Of a stretch of DNA of 64,000 bases, positions 48,475 to 57,927 are shown one piece after another. This DNA comes from Nocardioides sp. GY 10127 (GTDB taxonomy: Bacteria > Actinomycetota > Actinomycetes > Propionibacteriales > Nocardioidaceae). The notes under the pieces were generated by a model. It did not search any database. It was not told where the DNA came from and saw nothing but the letters and a program-made list of their open reading frames with translations. Numbering within the stretch: position 1 is the stretch's first letter; each line of letters starts with the position of its first letter. A program made the position numbers and the translations under genes. Location of the stretch: positions 62,001 to 126,000 of the forward strand of contig NZ_STGL01000007.1 in the NCBI RefSeq assembly GCF_004919085.1, read 5' to 3'.

Positions 48475-50024
48475 GCATCGACCTGACCCGTGCCACCGCC
48501 GCGCAGATGGCGGACGCCCTGGCCGCCGGGGAGACGACCTCCGTGGCCCTGACGCAGGCCGCGCTCGACCGCATCGCCGCCACGGATGGCGACGCCGAGG
48601 CCGGCATCCACGCCTTCCTGCACGTCGACGCCGAGGGCGCCCTGGCCCAGGCCGCGGCCTCCGACGCCCGTCGCGCCGCCGGCGAGCCGCTCAGCGCGCT
48701 CGACGGCGTCCCCGTCGCGGTGAAGGACGTGCTGGCCACCACCGGCCTGCCGACCACCTGCGGCTCGAAGATCCTCGAGGGCTGGGTGCCGCCGTACGAC
48801 GCCACCGTGGTCAAGCGCCTCAAGGACGCGGGCCTGCCGATCCTCGGCAAGACCAACATGGACGAGTTCGCGATGGGCTCCTCCACCGAGCACTCCGCCT
48901 ACGGCCCGACCCGCAACCCGTGGGACACCACCCGCATCCCGGGCGGCTCCGGCGGCGGGTCCGCCGCGGCCGTGGCGGCCTTCCAGGCGCCGCTGGCCCT
49001 CGGCACCGACACCGGCGGCTCGATCCGGCAGCCGGGCTCGGTCACGGGCACGGTCGGCGTGAAGCCGACCTACGGCGCCGTCTCCCGCTACGGCCTGGTG
49101 GCGATGGCGAACAGCCTCGACCAGGTCGGCCCGGTCACCCGCACCGTCCTGGACTCCGCGCTGCTGCAGGAGCTCATCGGCGGCCACGACCCCCTCGACT
49201 CCACCTCGGTCGTCGAGCCGCTGCCCTCGCTCGTGGACGCCGCCAAGCAGGGCGCCGCGGGCGACCTGACCGGCGTCAAGGTCGGCGTCATCACCGAGCT
49301 GGGCGGCGACGGCTACCAGGCCGGCGTCCGGGCCCGCTTCACCGAGGCGCTCGACAAGCTCGTCGCCGCGGGCGCCGAGGTCGTCGAGGTCTCGTGCCCC
49401 AGCTTCGTCCACGCGCTGGCGGCCTACTACCTGGTCATGCCGTGCGAGGCGTCCTCGAACCTGGCCCGCTTCGACGCGATGCGCTACGGCCTCCGCGTGA
49501 TGCCGGAGGGCAACGACTCGCCGTCGGCCGAGGCCGTCATGCGCGCCACCCGCGACGCGGGCTTCGGCGACGAGGTCAAGCGCCGCATCATCCTCGGCAC
49601 CTACGCGCTGAGCTCGGGCTACTACGACGCCTACTACGGGACGGCGCAGAAGGTCCGCACGCTCATCCAGCGTGACTTCGAGGCCGCGTTCGCCTCCGTG
49701 GACGTGCTGGTCAGCCCGACCGCGCCGACCACGGCGTTCAAGCTCGGCGAGAAGCTCGACGACCCGCTGGCGATGTACCTCAACGACCTCGCCACCATCC
49801 CCGCGAACCTCGCGGGCGTGCCCGGCATGTCGCTGCCCGCCGGCCTCGCGGAGGAGGACGGCCTCCCGGTCGGCTTCCAGATCCTCGCCCCGCAGCTGGC
49901 CGACGACCGGCTCTACCGCGTCGGCGCCGCCCTCGAGGCCGCGCTGGAGAAGGAGTGGGGCGGCCCGCTGCTGGACCGGGCCCCCGAGGTCGCCACCCTC
50001 ACGAGCACGGAAGGGGCCCTCTGA
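48471..50024 (+). CDS. gatA: Asp-tRNA(Asn)/Glu-tRNA(Gln) amidotransferase subunit A
   Basis: Amidase-signature glutaminase that supplies ammonia to GatB. 517 residues. The Ser-cisSer-Lys triad is visible: Lys in [10 protein letters not shown] (about 80-89), [14 protein letters not shown] and [14 protein letters not shown] (about 160-190). [20 protein letters not shown] is also conserved. GAGGAGG precedes the ATG. Its presence implies transamidation-dependent synthesis of Gln-tRNA and possibly Asn-tRNA. Confidence 0.97.
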   Translation: MSIDLTRATAAQMADALAAGETTSVALTQAALDRIAATDGDAEAGIHAFLHVDAEGALAQAAASDARRAAGEPLSALDGVPVAVKDVLATTGLPTTCGSKILEGWVPPYDATVVKRLKDAGLPILGKTNMDEFAMGSSTEHSAYGPTRNPWDTTRIPGGSGGGSAAAVAAFQAPLALGTDTGGSIRQPGSVTGTVGVKPTYGAVSRYGLVAMANSLDQVGPVTRTVLDSALLQELIGGHDPLDSTSVVEPLPSLVDAAKQGAAGDLTGVKVGVITELGGDGYQAGVRARFTEALDKLVAAGAEVVEVSCPSFVHALAAYYLVMPCEASSNLARFDAMRYGLRVMPEGNDSPSAEAVMRATRDAGFGDEVKRRIILGTYALSSGYYDAYYGTAQKVRTLIQRDFEAAFASVDVLVSPTAPTTAFKLGEKLDDPLAMYLNDLATIPANLAGVPGMSLPAGLAEEDGLPVGFQILAPQLADDRLYRVGAALEAALEKEWGGPLLDRAPEVATLTSTEGAL

Positions 50025-51523
50025 TGAGCGCCACCACCGAGACGCTCGTCGACTTCGACGAGGTCCTCACCCGCTACGAGCCCGCGCTGGGCCTCGAGGT
50101 GCACGTCGAGCTGTCGACGGCCACCAAGATGTTCTGCGGCTGCTCCACCGCGTTCGGCGCGGAGCCGAACACCCAGGTGTGCCCGACCTGCCTCGGCCTG
50201 CCCGGCTCCATGCCGGCGGTCAACAGGGGCGGCGTCGAGGCCGCCATCCGCATCGGCCTCGCGCTGAACTGCGAGATCGCCGAGTGGTGCCGGTTCGCCC
50301 GGAAGAACTACTTCTACCCGGACATGCCGAAGAACTTCCAGACCTCCCAGTACGACGAGCCGATCGCGTTCGAGGGGTACATGGACGTCGAGGTGGACGG
50401 TGAGACCTTCCGCGTCGGCATCGAGCGGGCGCACATGGAGGAGGACACCGGCAAGTCGACCCACGTCGGCACCACCGGCCGCATCCAGGGCGCCGACTAC
50501 TCGCTGGTCGACTACAACCGCGCGGGCATCCCCCTCATCGAGATCGTCACCAAGCCGATCACCGGCGCCGGGGCGAAGGCCCCCGAGGTCGCCCGCGCCT
50601 ACGTCCAGCAGCTCCGCGAGCTGATCGTGGCGCTCGGTGTCTCCGAGGCCCGGATGGACCAGGGCAACCTGCGCGCCGACGTGAACCTGTCGCTCGCCCC
50701 GATCGGCGCCGAGAAGCTCGGCACCCGCACCGAGACCAAGAACGTCAACTCGTTCCGGTCCGTCGAGCGGGCCGTGCGCTTCGAGATGAGCCGGCACGCC
50801 GGCATCCTCGACGCGGGCGGCAGCATCCTCCAGGAGACCCGCCACTTCCACGAGGACTCGGGCATCACCACGTCCGGGCGCGAGAAGTCGGACGCCGAGG
50901 ACTACCGCTACTTCCCCGAGCCCGACCTCGTCCCGGTGGCCCCGAGCCGCGAGTGGGTCGAGGAGCTGCGCGGGACGCTGCCGGAGAACCCGACCGCGAA
51001 GCGGGCCCGCCTGCAGGCCGAGTGGGGCTTCACCGACCTGGAGATGCGCGACACCGTCGGTGCCGGAGCGCTGGGCCTGGTCGAGGAGACCATCGCCCTC
51101 GGCTCGGCCCCGCAGGCCGCCCGCAAGTGGTGGCTGGGCGAGCTGGCCCGACGCGCCAACGACACCGGCGCGGAGATCTCCGAGCTCGGCGTCAGCCCGG
51201 CCGACGTCGCCGCCGTCCAGAAGCTCGTGGACGCCGGCACCCTCAACGACAAGCTCGCCCGACAGGTCTTCGACGGCCTGCTGGCGGGGGAGGGCACCCC
51301 GGACGAGATCATCGCCGCCCGCGGCCTGGGCATCGTCTCCGACGACGGCGCCCTCTCCGCGGCCGTCGACAAGGCCATCGAGGCCAACCCGGACGTCGCC
51401 CAGAAGATCCGCGACGGCAAGGTCGCCGCGGCGGGCGCGCTCATCGGCTCGGTGATGAAGGAGATGCGCGGGCAGGCGGACGCCGGCAAGGTCCGCGAGC
51501 TCATCCTCGCCAAGCTCACCTGA
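50024..51523 (+). CDS. gatB: Asp-tRNA(Asn)/Glu-tRNA(Gln) amidotransferase subunit B
   Basis: Kinase/transferase subunit of 499 residues that activates and amidates misacylated t[56 protein letters not shown] and [14 protein letters not shown] are all intact, followed by the C-terminal YqeY-like tail domain. The ATG overlaps the gatA stop. A long hairpin terminator follows at 51569. Confidence 0.97.
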   Translation: MSATTETLVDFDEVLTRYEPALGLEVHVELSTATKMFCGCSTAFGAEPNTQVCPTCLGLPGSMPAVNRGGVEAAIRIGLALNCEIAEWCRFARKNYFYPDMPKNFQTSQYDEPIAFEGYMDVEVDGETFRVGIERAHMEEDTGKSTHVGTTGRIQGADYSLVDYNRAGIPLIEIVTKPITGAGAKAPEVARAYVQQLRELIVALGVSEARMDQGNLRADVNLSLAPIGAEKLGTRTETKNVNSFRSVERAVRFEMSRHAGILDAGGSILQETRHFHEDSGITTSGREKSDAEDYRYFPEPDLVPVAPSREWVEELRGTLPENPTAKRARLQAEWGFTDLEMRDTVGAGALGLVEETIALGSAPQAARKWWLGELARRANDTGAEISELGVSPADVAAVQKLVDAGTLNDKLARQVFDGLLAGEGTPDEIIAARGLGIVSDDGALSAAVDKAIEANPDVAQKIRDGKVAAAGALIGSVMKEMRGQADAGKVRELILAKLT

Positions 51524-51568
51524 GCCCACCCCAGGCACGACGGCCCCTCGCGTCAAGAGGGTGCACCG

Positions 51569-51609
51569 CGGCCCCGATCACCACGCTGGCGCGTAGGTGA
51601 TCGGGGCCG
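51569..51609 (+). terminator. gatB terminator hairpin
   Basis: 14-bp perfect arms CGGCCCCGATCACC / GGTGATCGGGGCCG, extended inward by ACGC/GCGT with a TGGC loop and one unpaired A; followed by TTCGTCG. Confidence 0.85.
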
Positions 51610-51616
51610 TTCGTCG

Positions 51617-51622
51617 TAGGGT
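51617..51622 (+). promoter_or_regulatory. -10 hexamer of the cobalamin operon
   Basis: TAGGGT between the gatB terminator and the riboswitch. It would start transcription near 51625-51630. Confidence 0.5.
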
Positions 51623-51624
51623 GA

Positions 51625-51795
51625 GCCCACAACTCCAGACACGCCCGCGTGTGGGGGAAGCCGGTCGAAGTCCGGCGCTGACCCGCAACCGTAGGCCGCC
51701 GCCCGTCGCTGCTCGCGCGGGCGCGGTGAGCCGGAACACCCGCCGTGGAGCGTCCTGATTCACGCGCTGTCGAGGAAAGCGGCGGGTGGGCACGC
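51625..51795 (+). promoter_or_regulatory. Cobalamin (adenosylcobalamin-type) riboswitch
   Basis: The conserved core is clear: GGGGGAAG, CCGGTCGAAGTCCGG (51661-51675), CTGACCCGCAACCGTA (51678-51693) and a B12-box-like AGCCGGAACACCCGCC (51729-51744, one base longer than usual). Possible closing helix GCCCAC/GTGGGC (51625-51630 with 51786-51791); CCCACA can instead pair with TGTGGG at 51650-51655. CACCCGCCG and CGGCGGGTG (about 51737-51788) form a downstream stem. The RBS GGAAGGA and the GTG at 51851 follow, so translational control by B12 is likely. The rest of the 327-bp gap is the gatB terminator and promoter. Confidence 0.92.
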
Positions 51796-51850
51796 CGGGC
51801 ACCGGGTCCGTCGTCCTCTCCCGCTCGTGTGCAGCGGGAAGGAAACACCA

Positions 51851-52960
51851 GTGCAGATCTCCCTGCGTCGCGTCGCGACGCTCACGACGGCCGCCGTCGC
51901 GTCGGCCGCCCTCGCGGTCACCGTCGCCACCCCGGCGGGCGCCGCGGCCCCCACGCCGAAGACCCGCCAGTCGGTCGCCGCCTCCTGGCTGGCCGCCCAG
52001 CTCACCGACGGGGTCGTCCACAGCGACTCGTGGGACTACGACGACCTCGGCCTCACGCTCGACGTCGCCCTGGCGCTGCAGGCCATGGGCCGTCGCACCG
52101 CCGCCGAGCAGCGCGCCGTCGCCGCCGTGGAGGCGGACGCGTCGAGCTACGTCTCCTACGGCTCCGACGTCTACGCCTCGTCCGTGGCCAAGCTCGCCGC
52201 GACCGTCGAGCGCACCGGTGGCGACGCCACCGACGTCGACGGCACCGACATGATCGCCCAGCTCGAGTCGATGGTGACGACGGACGGCGTGAGCACCGGC
52301 CGCATCTCCGACGACTCCACCGGCACGGACTACGCCGGCACCATCGGCCAGGCGTTCGCCGCCGAGGCCCTCGCGGACACCGGCTCCGACCTCACGGTCG
52401 AGGTCGTGGACTACCTGCTCGACCAGCAGTGCTCCGCCGGCTACTTCCGCCAGTCCTTCACCAGCGACGACACGGCCGAGGACCAGACCTGCGACGGCGG
52501 CGACGCCTCGGCCAGCGCCCCCTCGGTCGACGTCACCGCGCTTGCCGTGATCTCCCTGAAGGAGGTCGACGGGGTCCGCACCAAGAAGATCAACCAGGCG
52601 GTGAAGGCCGCCAAGACGTGGCTGCGCAGCGTCCAGAAGACCAACGGCGCCTTCGGCTCCACCGGCAGCGGCACCGCCAACGCCAACTCCACCGGCCTCG
52701 CCTCGTGGGCCCTGGGCGAGAGCGGCGCCTGCGCCGCTGCCCAGGACGCAGCCCAGTGGCTCAAGGACGTCCAGGTGACCGGCACGCTCAAGGGCACCGC
52801 GCTGGCCGGCCAGAAGGGCGCGATCGCCTACACCAAGGGCACCTACAAGACCGCGCAGACCGACGGCATCACGACCTCCACCCAGGACCAGTGGCGTCGC
52901 GCGTCCTCGCAGGCGGCCCCTGCGCTGGACAACCTCAGCCTCGCCGCCTGCCAGGCCTGA
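51851..52960 (+). CDS. Secreted alpha/alpha-toroid protein (prenyltransferase/squalene-oxidase-repeat family), intrinsic-factor alpha-domain-like
   Basis: First gene under the cobalamin riboswitch. 369 residues with a signal peptide (RRVATLTTAAVASAALAVTV, cut near ATPAGAA) and a repeating helical domain. SVAASWLAAQLTDG, DDLGLTLDVALALQAMG, TIGQAFAAEALADTG, SVDVTALAVISLKEV and ANSTGLASWALGESG are successive toroid repeats, as in squalene cyclases and the alpha domain of intrinsic factor/transcobalamin. Four cysteines could form two disulfides. No catalytic Asp-rich motif of a cyclase is visible. GGAAGGA lies 7 nt before the GTG. I infer an extracellular corrinoid-binding role from the riboswitch, the secreted toroid fold and the transporter downstream. 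Confidence 0.82.
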   Translation: MQISLRRVATLTTAAVASAALAVTVATPAGAAAPTPKTRQSVAASWLAAQLTDGVVHSDSWDYDDLGLTLDVALALQAMGRRTAAEQRAVAAVEADASSYVSYGSDVYASSVAKLAATVERTGGDATDVDGTDMIAQLESMVTTDGVSTGRISDDSTGTDYAGTIGQAFAAEALADTGSDLTVEVVDYLLDQQCSAGYFRQSFTSDDTAEDQTCDGGDASASAPSVDVTALAVISLKEVDGVRTKKINQAVKAAKTWLRSVQKTNGAFGSTGSGTANANSTGLASWALGESGACAAAQDAAQWLKDVQVTGTLKGTALAGQKGAIAYTKGTYKTAQTDGITTSTQDQWRRASSQAAPALDNLSLAACQA

Positions 52961-52962
52961 GC

Positions 52963-54054
52963 ATGAGCAGCACCGTCGCAGCCACCCCGCCGACCCGGGG
53001 CACGAGCGCCCCGGGCCGGCGGGTCCTGCGCGCCGCCGTGGGTCTCGCGCTCGCGGCCGCGCCGGCCTGCGTCGGCGTGCTGGTGGCGGCCCCGGCCGGG
53101 GCCGCCACCTGCACCAGCTCCACCGGCGTCAGCGTCGTGGTCGAGTTCAACGACCTCGGCGGCGGCGTGCAGACCACGTGCGTCCCGGGCGGCGGCGGGG
53201 AGACCGCGGCCGACCTCTTCGCCGACGCGGGTCACACCCTCGAGCAGCCGACCCGCACGCCCGGCTTCGTGTGCCGGGTCGACGGCGTCCCGACGTCCGA
53301 CCCCTGCGTCAACACCTCGCCCGCCAGCGCCTACTGGGGGCTGTGGGTCAGTGACGGCGACGGCGGCTGGACGTACGCGGACAAGGGCGCCTGGTCGCTC
53401 ACCGTCCCGGCCGGCGGCTCCGTGGCCTTCGCGTGGGACGACCAGTCCGGCACCGTCCAGCCCACCACCGCGGCTCCGGTGACCGTCGCGACGGCCACCG
53501 CCAGCAGCTCCTCCGGCAGCTCCTCGAAGGGCAGCTCGGGCGGCTCCGGCAGCTCCTCGAAGGGCAGCTCGGGCGGCTCCTCGAACGGTGGCTCGGGCAG
53601 CGGCTCCGGCAGTGGTTCCGGCAGTGGTTCCGGCAGTGGTTCGGGCAGCTCCTCGGGGAGCGGGTCCGGCAGCGGGTCCGGGGCGTCCGCCTCGGCCTCC
53701 GCCAGCGCGTCCGCCTCGGCGGACGGCACCGGGACCCGGGCGAAGCAGACCGGCGGGAAGGCGGGCAAGCGCGCCTCGGCGTCGGCCAGTGACTCGGCCA
53801 CTGCGTCGGCCGGCGACTCCGCCTCCGCGTCCGCCTCCGTATCGGGGGAGGCGAGCGCTTCGGCGGACGCCGGGGAGACCACCGACGACCTCCAGGACGC
53901 CTCGGCGAGCACCGCCGACGGCGGCCTGCCGTGGTACGTGGCGCCGATCGGCCTGGTGGTCCTCGCGGCCGCGGGCGGCGGCGCCGTGCTCGCGCGGAGG
54001 CACCGCGCCGGCGGGCCCGGCGGCACCGGTGGCAGCGGGTCCGAGCCACGGTGA
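52963..54054 (+). CDS. SCO2322/DUF4430-like surface protein, intrinsic-factor beta-domain-like
   Basis: 363 residues: signal peptide (VLRAAVGLALAAAPACVGVL, cut near PAGAA), a compact beta domain (about 45-165), a very long Ser/Gly/Ala-rich stalk and a C-terminal membrane helix (WYVAPIGLVVLAAAGGGAVL) with a basic stop (ARRHR). In the domain TAADLFADAGHTLEQPT, GFVCRVDGV, SAYWGLWVSDGDGGWTYA and VPAGGSVAFAWD match the order of elements in DUF4430, the family of the beta domain of human intrinsic factor and transcobalamin. Four Cys. It is 2 nt after the toroid gene and its stop overlaps ecfT. It probably holds the substrate at the membrane beside the transporter; binding is not demonstrated. Confidence 0.8.
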   Translation: MSSTVAATPPTRGTSAPGRRVLRAAVGLALAAAPACVGVLVAAPAGAATCTSSTGVSVVVEFNDLGGGVQTTCVPGGGGETAADLFADAGHTLEQPTRTPGFVCRVDGVPTSDPCVNTSPASAYWGLWVSDGDGGWTYADKGAWSLTVPAGGSVAFAWDDQSGTVQPTTAAPVTVATATASSSSGSSSKGSSGGSGSSSKGSSGGSSNGGSGSGSGSGSGSGSGSGSGSSSGSGSGSGSGASASASASASASADGTGTRAKQTGGKAGKRASASASDSATASAGDSASASASVSGEASASADAGETTDDLQDASASTADGGLPWYVAPIGLVVLAAAGGGAVLARRHRAGGPGGTGGSGSEPR

Positions 54055-55346
54055 CCAGCACGCAGGACCGCCCGCGGGCGGGAGTGGACGACAGCGTCGA
54101 GCCGGCGCCGGGGACCCCGGCGCCGGCTCCGGCGCGTGACGGGGTGCCGCAGGACGAGCGCGCCCGCACGGCCGCGCGCCGCGGCCGCGCCGCCCGGGCC
54201 GTGCACCGGGCGCGCACGGCGAGGCTGCCGCGCGACCTGCACCCGGTGGCCTGGTGGGTCTGGGCCCTGGGCCTGGCCACCGCGGCCTCGCTCACCACCA
54301 ACCCCTGGGCGCTGCTCCTGCTGGTCGGCTCCGCCGCGGTCGTCGTCGCCGCCCGGCGCGGCGACCAGCCGTGGGCGCGATCCTTCCGGCTCTACCTGGC
54401 GCTCGGGGCCGCGATCGTCGTCCTGCGTGTCGTCTTCCGCATCCTCCTCGGCGGCGCCTACGCCACCGGCACCGTCCTGCTCGACCTCCCGACCGTCCCG
54501 CTCCCGTCCTTCGCCGCGGGCATCTCCCTGCTCGGGCCGGTCACCCTCCCCACGATCCTGGCCGGGCTCTACGACGGGCTCCGGCTCGCCGGGATCGTCG
54601 TCTGCGTCGGCGCGGCCAACGCCCTGGCCAACCCCAAGCGCCTGCTCCGGTCGGTGCCGGCCGCCCTCTACGAGGTCGGCACCGCGCTGGTCGTCGCCGT
54701 GACCGTCCTGCCGCAGCTCGCGGAGTCCGTGCAGCGCGTGCGGGCCGCCCAATCGCTGCGGTCGGGGCCGACCGGCCGGGTGCGTGGCCTGCGCCGTCTC
54801 CTCGTCCCCGTCCTGGAGGACGCGCTCGACCGCTCCCTGGCGATGGCCGCCGGCATGGACGCCCGCGGCTACGGCCGCAGCGGCGGCGCGTCGCGGGCCT
54901 CGCGTCGGCGCACCGGCGCGCTCATGATCGGTGGCCTCGTGGGGGTCTGCGTCGGCGTCTACGCCGTCCTGGACCAGACGGCCCCGCGCGTCCTCGCCCT
55001 GCCCGCGCTCGCCCTGGGGGTCGTCGCCGCCGTGCTCGGCCTGCGCGGCGCCGGGGCGCGCGTCGTCCGCACCCGCTACCGGCCCGACCGCTGGCGCTGG
55101 CCCGAGGCCGTCGTCGCCCTGGGCGGCGTCGCGGTCGCCGCGCTGGGGGTCTGGACGAGCCACGCCCACGTCCTGCTGGCCTATCCGGGCACCGACGCAC
55201 CGCCCGGCCTCGCCCCGGCCGCGCTGGCGGCCGCCGTCGTGGCCGTGCTGAGCGGGCTGGCGGCGCCGCTGCCCGCGCGCTCCCTGCCCGCCCGGGAGGC
55301 CTCCGGTGTCGCCGGGACGCCCGACCACGAGGGGGTGCTGCCGTGA
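54051..55346 (+). CDS. ECF transporter transmembrane T component (CbiQ/EcfT family)
   Basis: 431-residue membrane protein that couples ATP hydrolysis to substrate-loaded S component. About six helices (LHPVAWWVWALGLATAASLT, WALLLLVGSAAVVVAA and others) and the EcfT coupling signature in LAMAAGMDARGYGRSG (about 265-280). Unlike minimal EcfT proteins it has a charged 60-residue N-terminal tail and three extra C-terminal helices. GTG overlaps the previous stop and its stop overlaps ecfA. Substrate assignment (cobalamin) rests on the riboswitch. Confidence 0.9.
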   Translation: MTSTQDRPRAGVDDSVEPAPGTPAPAPARDGVPQDERARTAARRGRAARAVHRARTARLPRDLHPVAWWVWALGLATAASLTTNPWALLLLVGSAAVVVAARRGDQPWARSFRLYLALGAAIVVLRVVFRILLGGAYATGTVLLDLPTVPLPSFAAGISLLGPVTLPTILAGLYDGLRLAGIVVCVGAANALANPKRLLRSVPAALYEVGTALVVAVTVLPQLAESVQRVRAAQSLRSGPTGRVRGLRRLLVPVLEDALDRSLAMAAGMDARGYGRSGGASRASRRRTGALMIGGLVGVCVGVYAVLDQTAPRVLALPALALGVVAAVLGLRGAGARVVRTRYRPDRWRWPEAVVALGGVAVAALGVWTSHAHVLLAYPGTDAPPGLAPAALAAAVVAVLSGLAAPLPARSLPAREASGVAGTPDHEGVLP

Positions 55347-57070
55347 GGCCGCCGCTGCTGGAGCTGTCCGGGGTGTCGTTCGGCTACCCCGAGGAGGGCG
55401 AGCGCGGGCTGGGTGCCCGACCCGTCCTGCGCGACGTCGACCTCGTCGTGGACGAGGGGGAGCTGGTCGTCCTCGCGGGCCCGACCGGGGTCGGCAAGTC
55501 CACGCTCCTCGGCGTGGTCGGCGGGCGGGTGCCGCGGTTCTCCGGCGGCGTGCTCGTCGGCGACGTCCGCCTCGACGGCGAGTCCGTCCTGCACGCCCCG
55601 CCGCGCGAGCGCGCCCACGTCGTCGGCGTCGTCGGGCAGGACCCGGCGCTCGGGTTCGTCACCGACACCGTCGAGGAGGAGCTCGCCTACGGCATGGAGC
55701 AGCTCGGGCTCGCCGCGGGCACCATGCGACGGCGCGTCGAGGAGACCCTCGACCTGCTGGGCATCGCCGACCTGCGCTCCCGCGACCTGCGCACCCTCTC
55801 CGGCGGGCAGCAGCAGCGCGTCGCGATCGGCGCGGTCCTCACCATGCACCCCCGGCTCCTCGTCCTCGACGAGCCGACCTCGGCCCTGGACCCCACAGCC
55901 GCCGAGGAGGTCCTCTCCACCCTCACGCGGCTCGTGCACGACCTCGGCACCAGCGTCCTGGTCGCCGAGCACCGCCTCGAGCGCGTGCTCCCGTTCGCGG
56001 ACACCCTGGCGCTCCTGCACCCGGGGGGCAGGCTGGACGTCGGGGAGCCCGCCGTCCTGCTCGAGGACGCCCCGGTCGCGCCGCCCCTGGTCGAGCTCGG
56101 CCGGGCCGCCGGCTGGCACCCGCTGCCGCTCAGCGTCCGCGACGCCCGGCGCCGGGCGCGGGACCTGGGGGAGCGGCTGGGGGAGCGGCCGGCGGAACGG
56201 CCGGCCACCGCCGAACCGCCCGTCCAAGCGACTGCCGGGCAGGCTCCTGGCTCAGGCCTCACCGCCTGCGACCTCACCGTGGCGGTCGACCGCGGCGCGA
56301 GCCGCCGCGTCGTCCTGCGCGACGTCTCGCTCGACCTGCCCGCCGGCCGGGTGACGGCCCTGATGGGCCGCAACGGCGCCGGGAAGTCCACGCTCCTCTG
56401 GGCGCTCCAGGGCACGCGCCGCCGCACGGCCGGCGGGGTCGCGGTCACGCCGACGGACGGCGGGGCCGCCCAGGACCCGCAGGCCCTGCCGCCGCAGCGC
56501 CGCCGCGGCCTCGTCGGCCTCCTGCCCCAGGACGCCGGCGACCTGCTCTACCTCGAGACGGTCGGCGAGGAGCTCGCCTCCGCCGACGCGGACGCCGCCG
56601 CGCGCGGCACCGGCGGGCCGGGGAGCGCCCGGGCCGTGCTCGACAGCATGGCGCCCGGCGTCCGGGACGCCGTGCACCCGCGCGACCTCTCGGAGGGCCA
56701 GCGCCTGGCGCTGGCCCTGGCGCTGGTCCTGGTGCCCGAGCCGCCGGTGCTGCTCCTCGACGAGCCCACCCGCGGCCTGGACTACTCCGCGAAGGACGCG
56801 CTGGCGCGGGCGCTGCGGCGCCTGGCCGCCGGCGGGCGGGCCGTGCTGGTGGCCACCCACGACGTGGAGTTCGCCGCGCTGGCCGCCGACGACGCCCTCG
56901 TCCTGGCGGAGGGCGAGGTCGTGTCGTCCGGCCCGGCCCGCGCGGTGCTCGCGGAGTCGCCCGCGTTCAGCCCGCAGGTGACGAAGGTGCTCGGGGCGCC
57001 GTGGCTCGTCGTCGACGAGGTCCGCGCCGCCCTCGCCTCGGTGGGCCCGACCTCGGGGGCGGACGCGTGA
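55343..57070 (+). CDS. ECF transporter ATP-binding protein, two fused ABC domains
   Basis: 575 residues containing both ATPases of an ECF module. Domain 1 has Walker A GPTGVGKSTLLG (about 47-58), LSGGQQQRVAIG and Walker B LLVLDEPTSALDP. Domain 2 has Walker A GRNGAGKSTLLWALQG (about 341-356), a degenerate signature LSEGQRLALAL and Walker B LLLDEPTRGLD. The fusion replaces the separate EcfA1/EcfA2 of other bacteria. The Gly-to-Glu change in the second signature makes one ATP site possibly weak. GTG overlaps the ecfT stop. Confidence 0.92.
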   Translation: MRPPLLELSGVSFGYPEEGERGLGARPVLRDVDLVVDEGELVVLAGPTGVGKSTLLGVVGGRVPRFSGGVLVGDVRLDGESVLHAPPRERAHVVGVVGQDPALGFVTDTVEEELAYGMEQLGLAAGTMRRRVEETLDLLGIADLRSRDLRTLSGGQQQRVAIGAVLTMHPRLLVLDEPTSALDPTAAEEVLSTLTRLVHDLGTSVLVAEHRLERVLPFADTLALLHPGGRLDVGEPAVLLEDAPVAPPLVELGRAAGWHPLPLSVRDARRRARDLGERLGERPAERPATAEPPVQATAGQAPGSGLTACDLTVAVDRGASRRVVLRDVSLDLPAGRVTALMGRNGAGKSTLLWALQGTRRRTAGGVAVTPTDGGAAQDPQALPPQRRRGLVGLLPQDAGDLLYLETVGEELASADADAAARGTGGPGSARAVLDSMAPGVRDAVHPRDLSEGQRLALALALVLVPEPPVLLLDEPTRGLDYSAKDALARALRRLAAGGRAVLVATHDVEFAALAADDALVLAEGEVVSSGPARAVLAESPAFSPQVTKVLGAPWLVVDEVRAALASVGPTSGADA

Positions 57071-57927
57071 ACGCCGCCGTCCCGCTCACCCGCCGCTCGG
57101 CCTGGGTGCTGGGCCTGGCCTCGCTGGCCGGGCTGATGATGCTCGTCTGGCCGCTGCTCGTGCGCGTCCCCGCGTCCTGGAGCGACGGCAGCCGCCTCGA
57201 CCCGCCGTTCCTCTTCCTCGCGCTGCTCCCCGTGGTCGTCGCCGTGGTGCTCGCCGAGCTGAGCGAGGGCGGGCTCGACGCCCGCTCGCTGGCGCTGCTG
57301 GGGGTGCTCTCGGCGGTGAACGCCGTCGCCCGGGCGATCTCCCCGGGGCTCGCGGGGGTCGAGCTCGTGTTCTTCCTGCTGATCCTGGCCGGGCGCGTGC
57401 TCGGGCCCGGGTTCGGCTTCGCCCTCGGCTGCACCAGCCTGCTGGCGTCCGCGCTGATGACCGGTGGGGTCGGGCCCTGGCTGCCGTTCCAGATGCTGTG
57501 CTCGGCGTGGGTCGGGATGCTCGCCGGCCTGCTGCCGCAGCGCCTGGGCGGCCGCCGCCTGCGCGGCCGCGCCGAGATCGTCCTCCTGGCCGCCTACGGC
57601 GTGCTGGCCGCCTACCTCTTCGGCGCACTGATGAACCTCTCCAGCTGGCCGTTCGCCCTGGGCTCCGCCACGGGCGCCGTCTCGGCGGACGGGACCGCCG
57701 GAGGCCTCACCTACGTGCCGGGCGCGCCGGTGCTGGAGAACCTCCACCGGTTCGCCGTCTACACGCTGCTGACGTCGACCGGCGGCTGGGACACCATGCG
57801 GGCGATCACCAACGCCGTCGCGATCGTGGTGCTCGGGCCGAGCATCCTGGCCGTGCTGCGGCGCGCGGCGCGGCGCGCCACCGTCACCGGCCGGGTCGCG
57901 GACCCCGCGGAGCTCAGCGCGCGCTGA
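57067..57927 (+). CDS. ECF transporter S component, probable cobalamin specificity
   Basis: 286-residue integral membrane protein, about six or seven helices (WVLGLASLAGLMMLVWPLLV; FLALLPVVVAVVLAEL; GFALGCTSLLASALMTGGVG). The GVGPWLPFQMLCSAWVGMLA segment resembles ECF S components that contact EcfT. GTG overlaps the ecfA stop, completing a T-A-A-S set. Specificity for cobalamin is inferred from the riboswitch at the head of the operon. Its last 14 bp overlap the convergent small gene. Confidence 0.85.
   Translation: MNAAVPLTRRSAWVLGLASLAGLMMLVWPLLVRVPASWSDGSRLDPPFLFLALLPVVVAVVLAELSEGGLDARSLALLGVLSAVNAVARAISPGLAGVELVFFLLILAGRVLGPGFGFALGCTSLLASALMTGGVGPWLPFQMLCSAWVGMLAGLLPQRLGGRRLRGRAEIVLLAAYGVLAAYLFGALMNLSSWPFALGSATGAVSADGTAGGLTYVPGAPVLENLHRFAVYTLLTSTGGWDTMRAITNAVAIVVLGPSILAVLRRAARRATVTGRVADPAELSAR

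Noticed and set aside
53930..54000. Sortase anchoring of the SCO2322-like protein
   Set aside because: The C-terminus has a membrane helix and basic tail but no LPXTG-type motif (only GLPWYV), so a plain membrane anchor is more likely.
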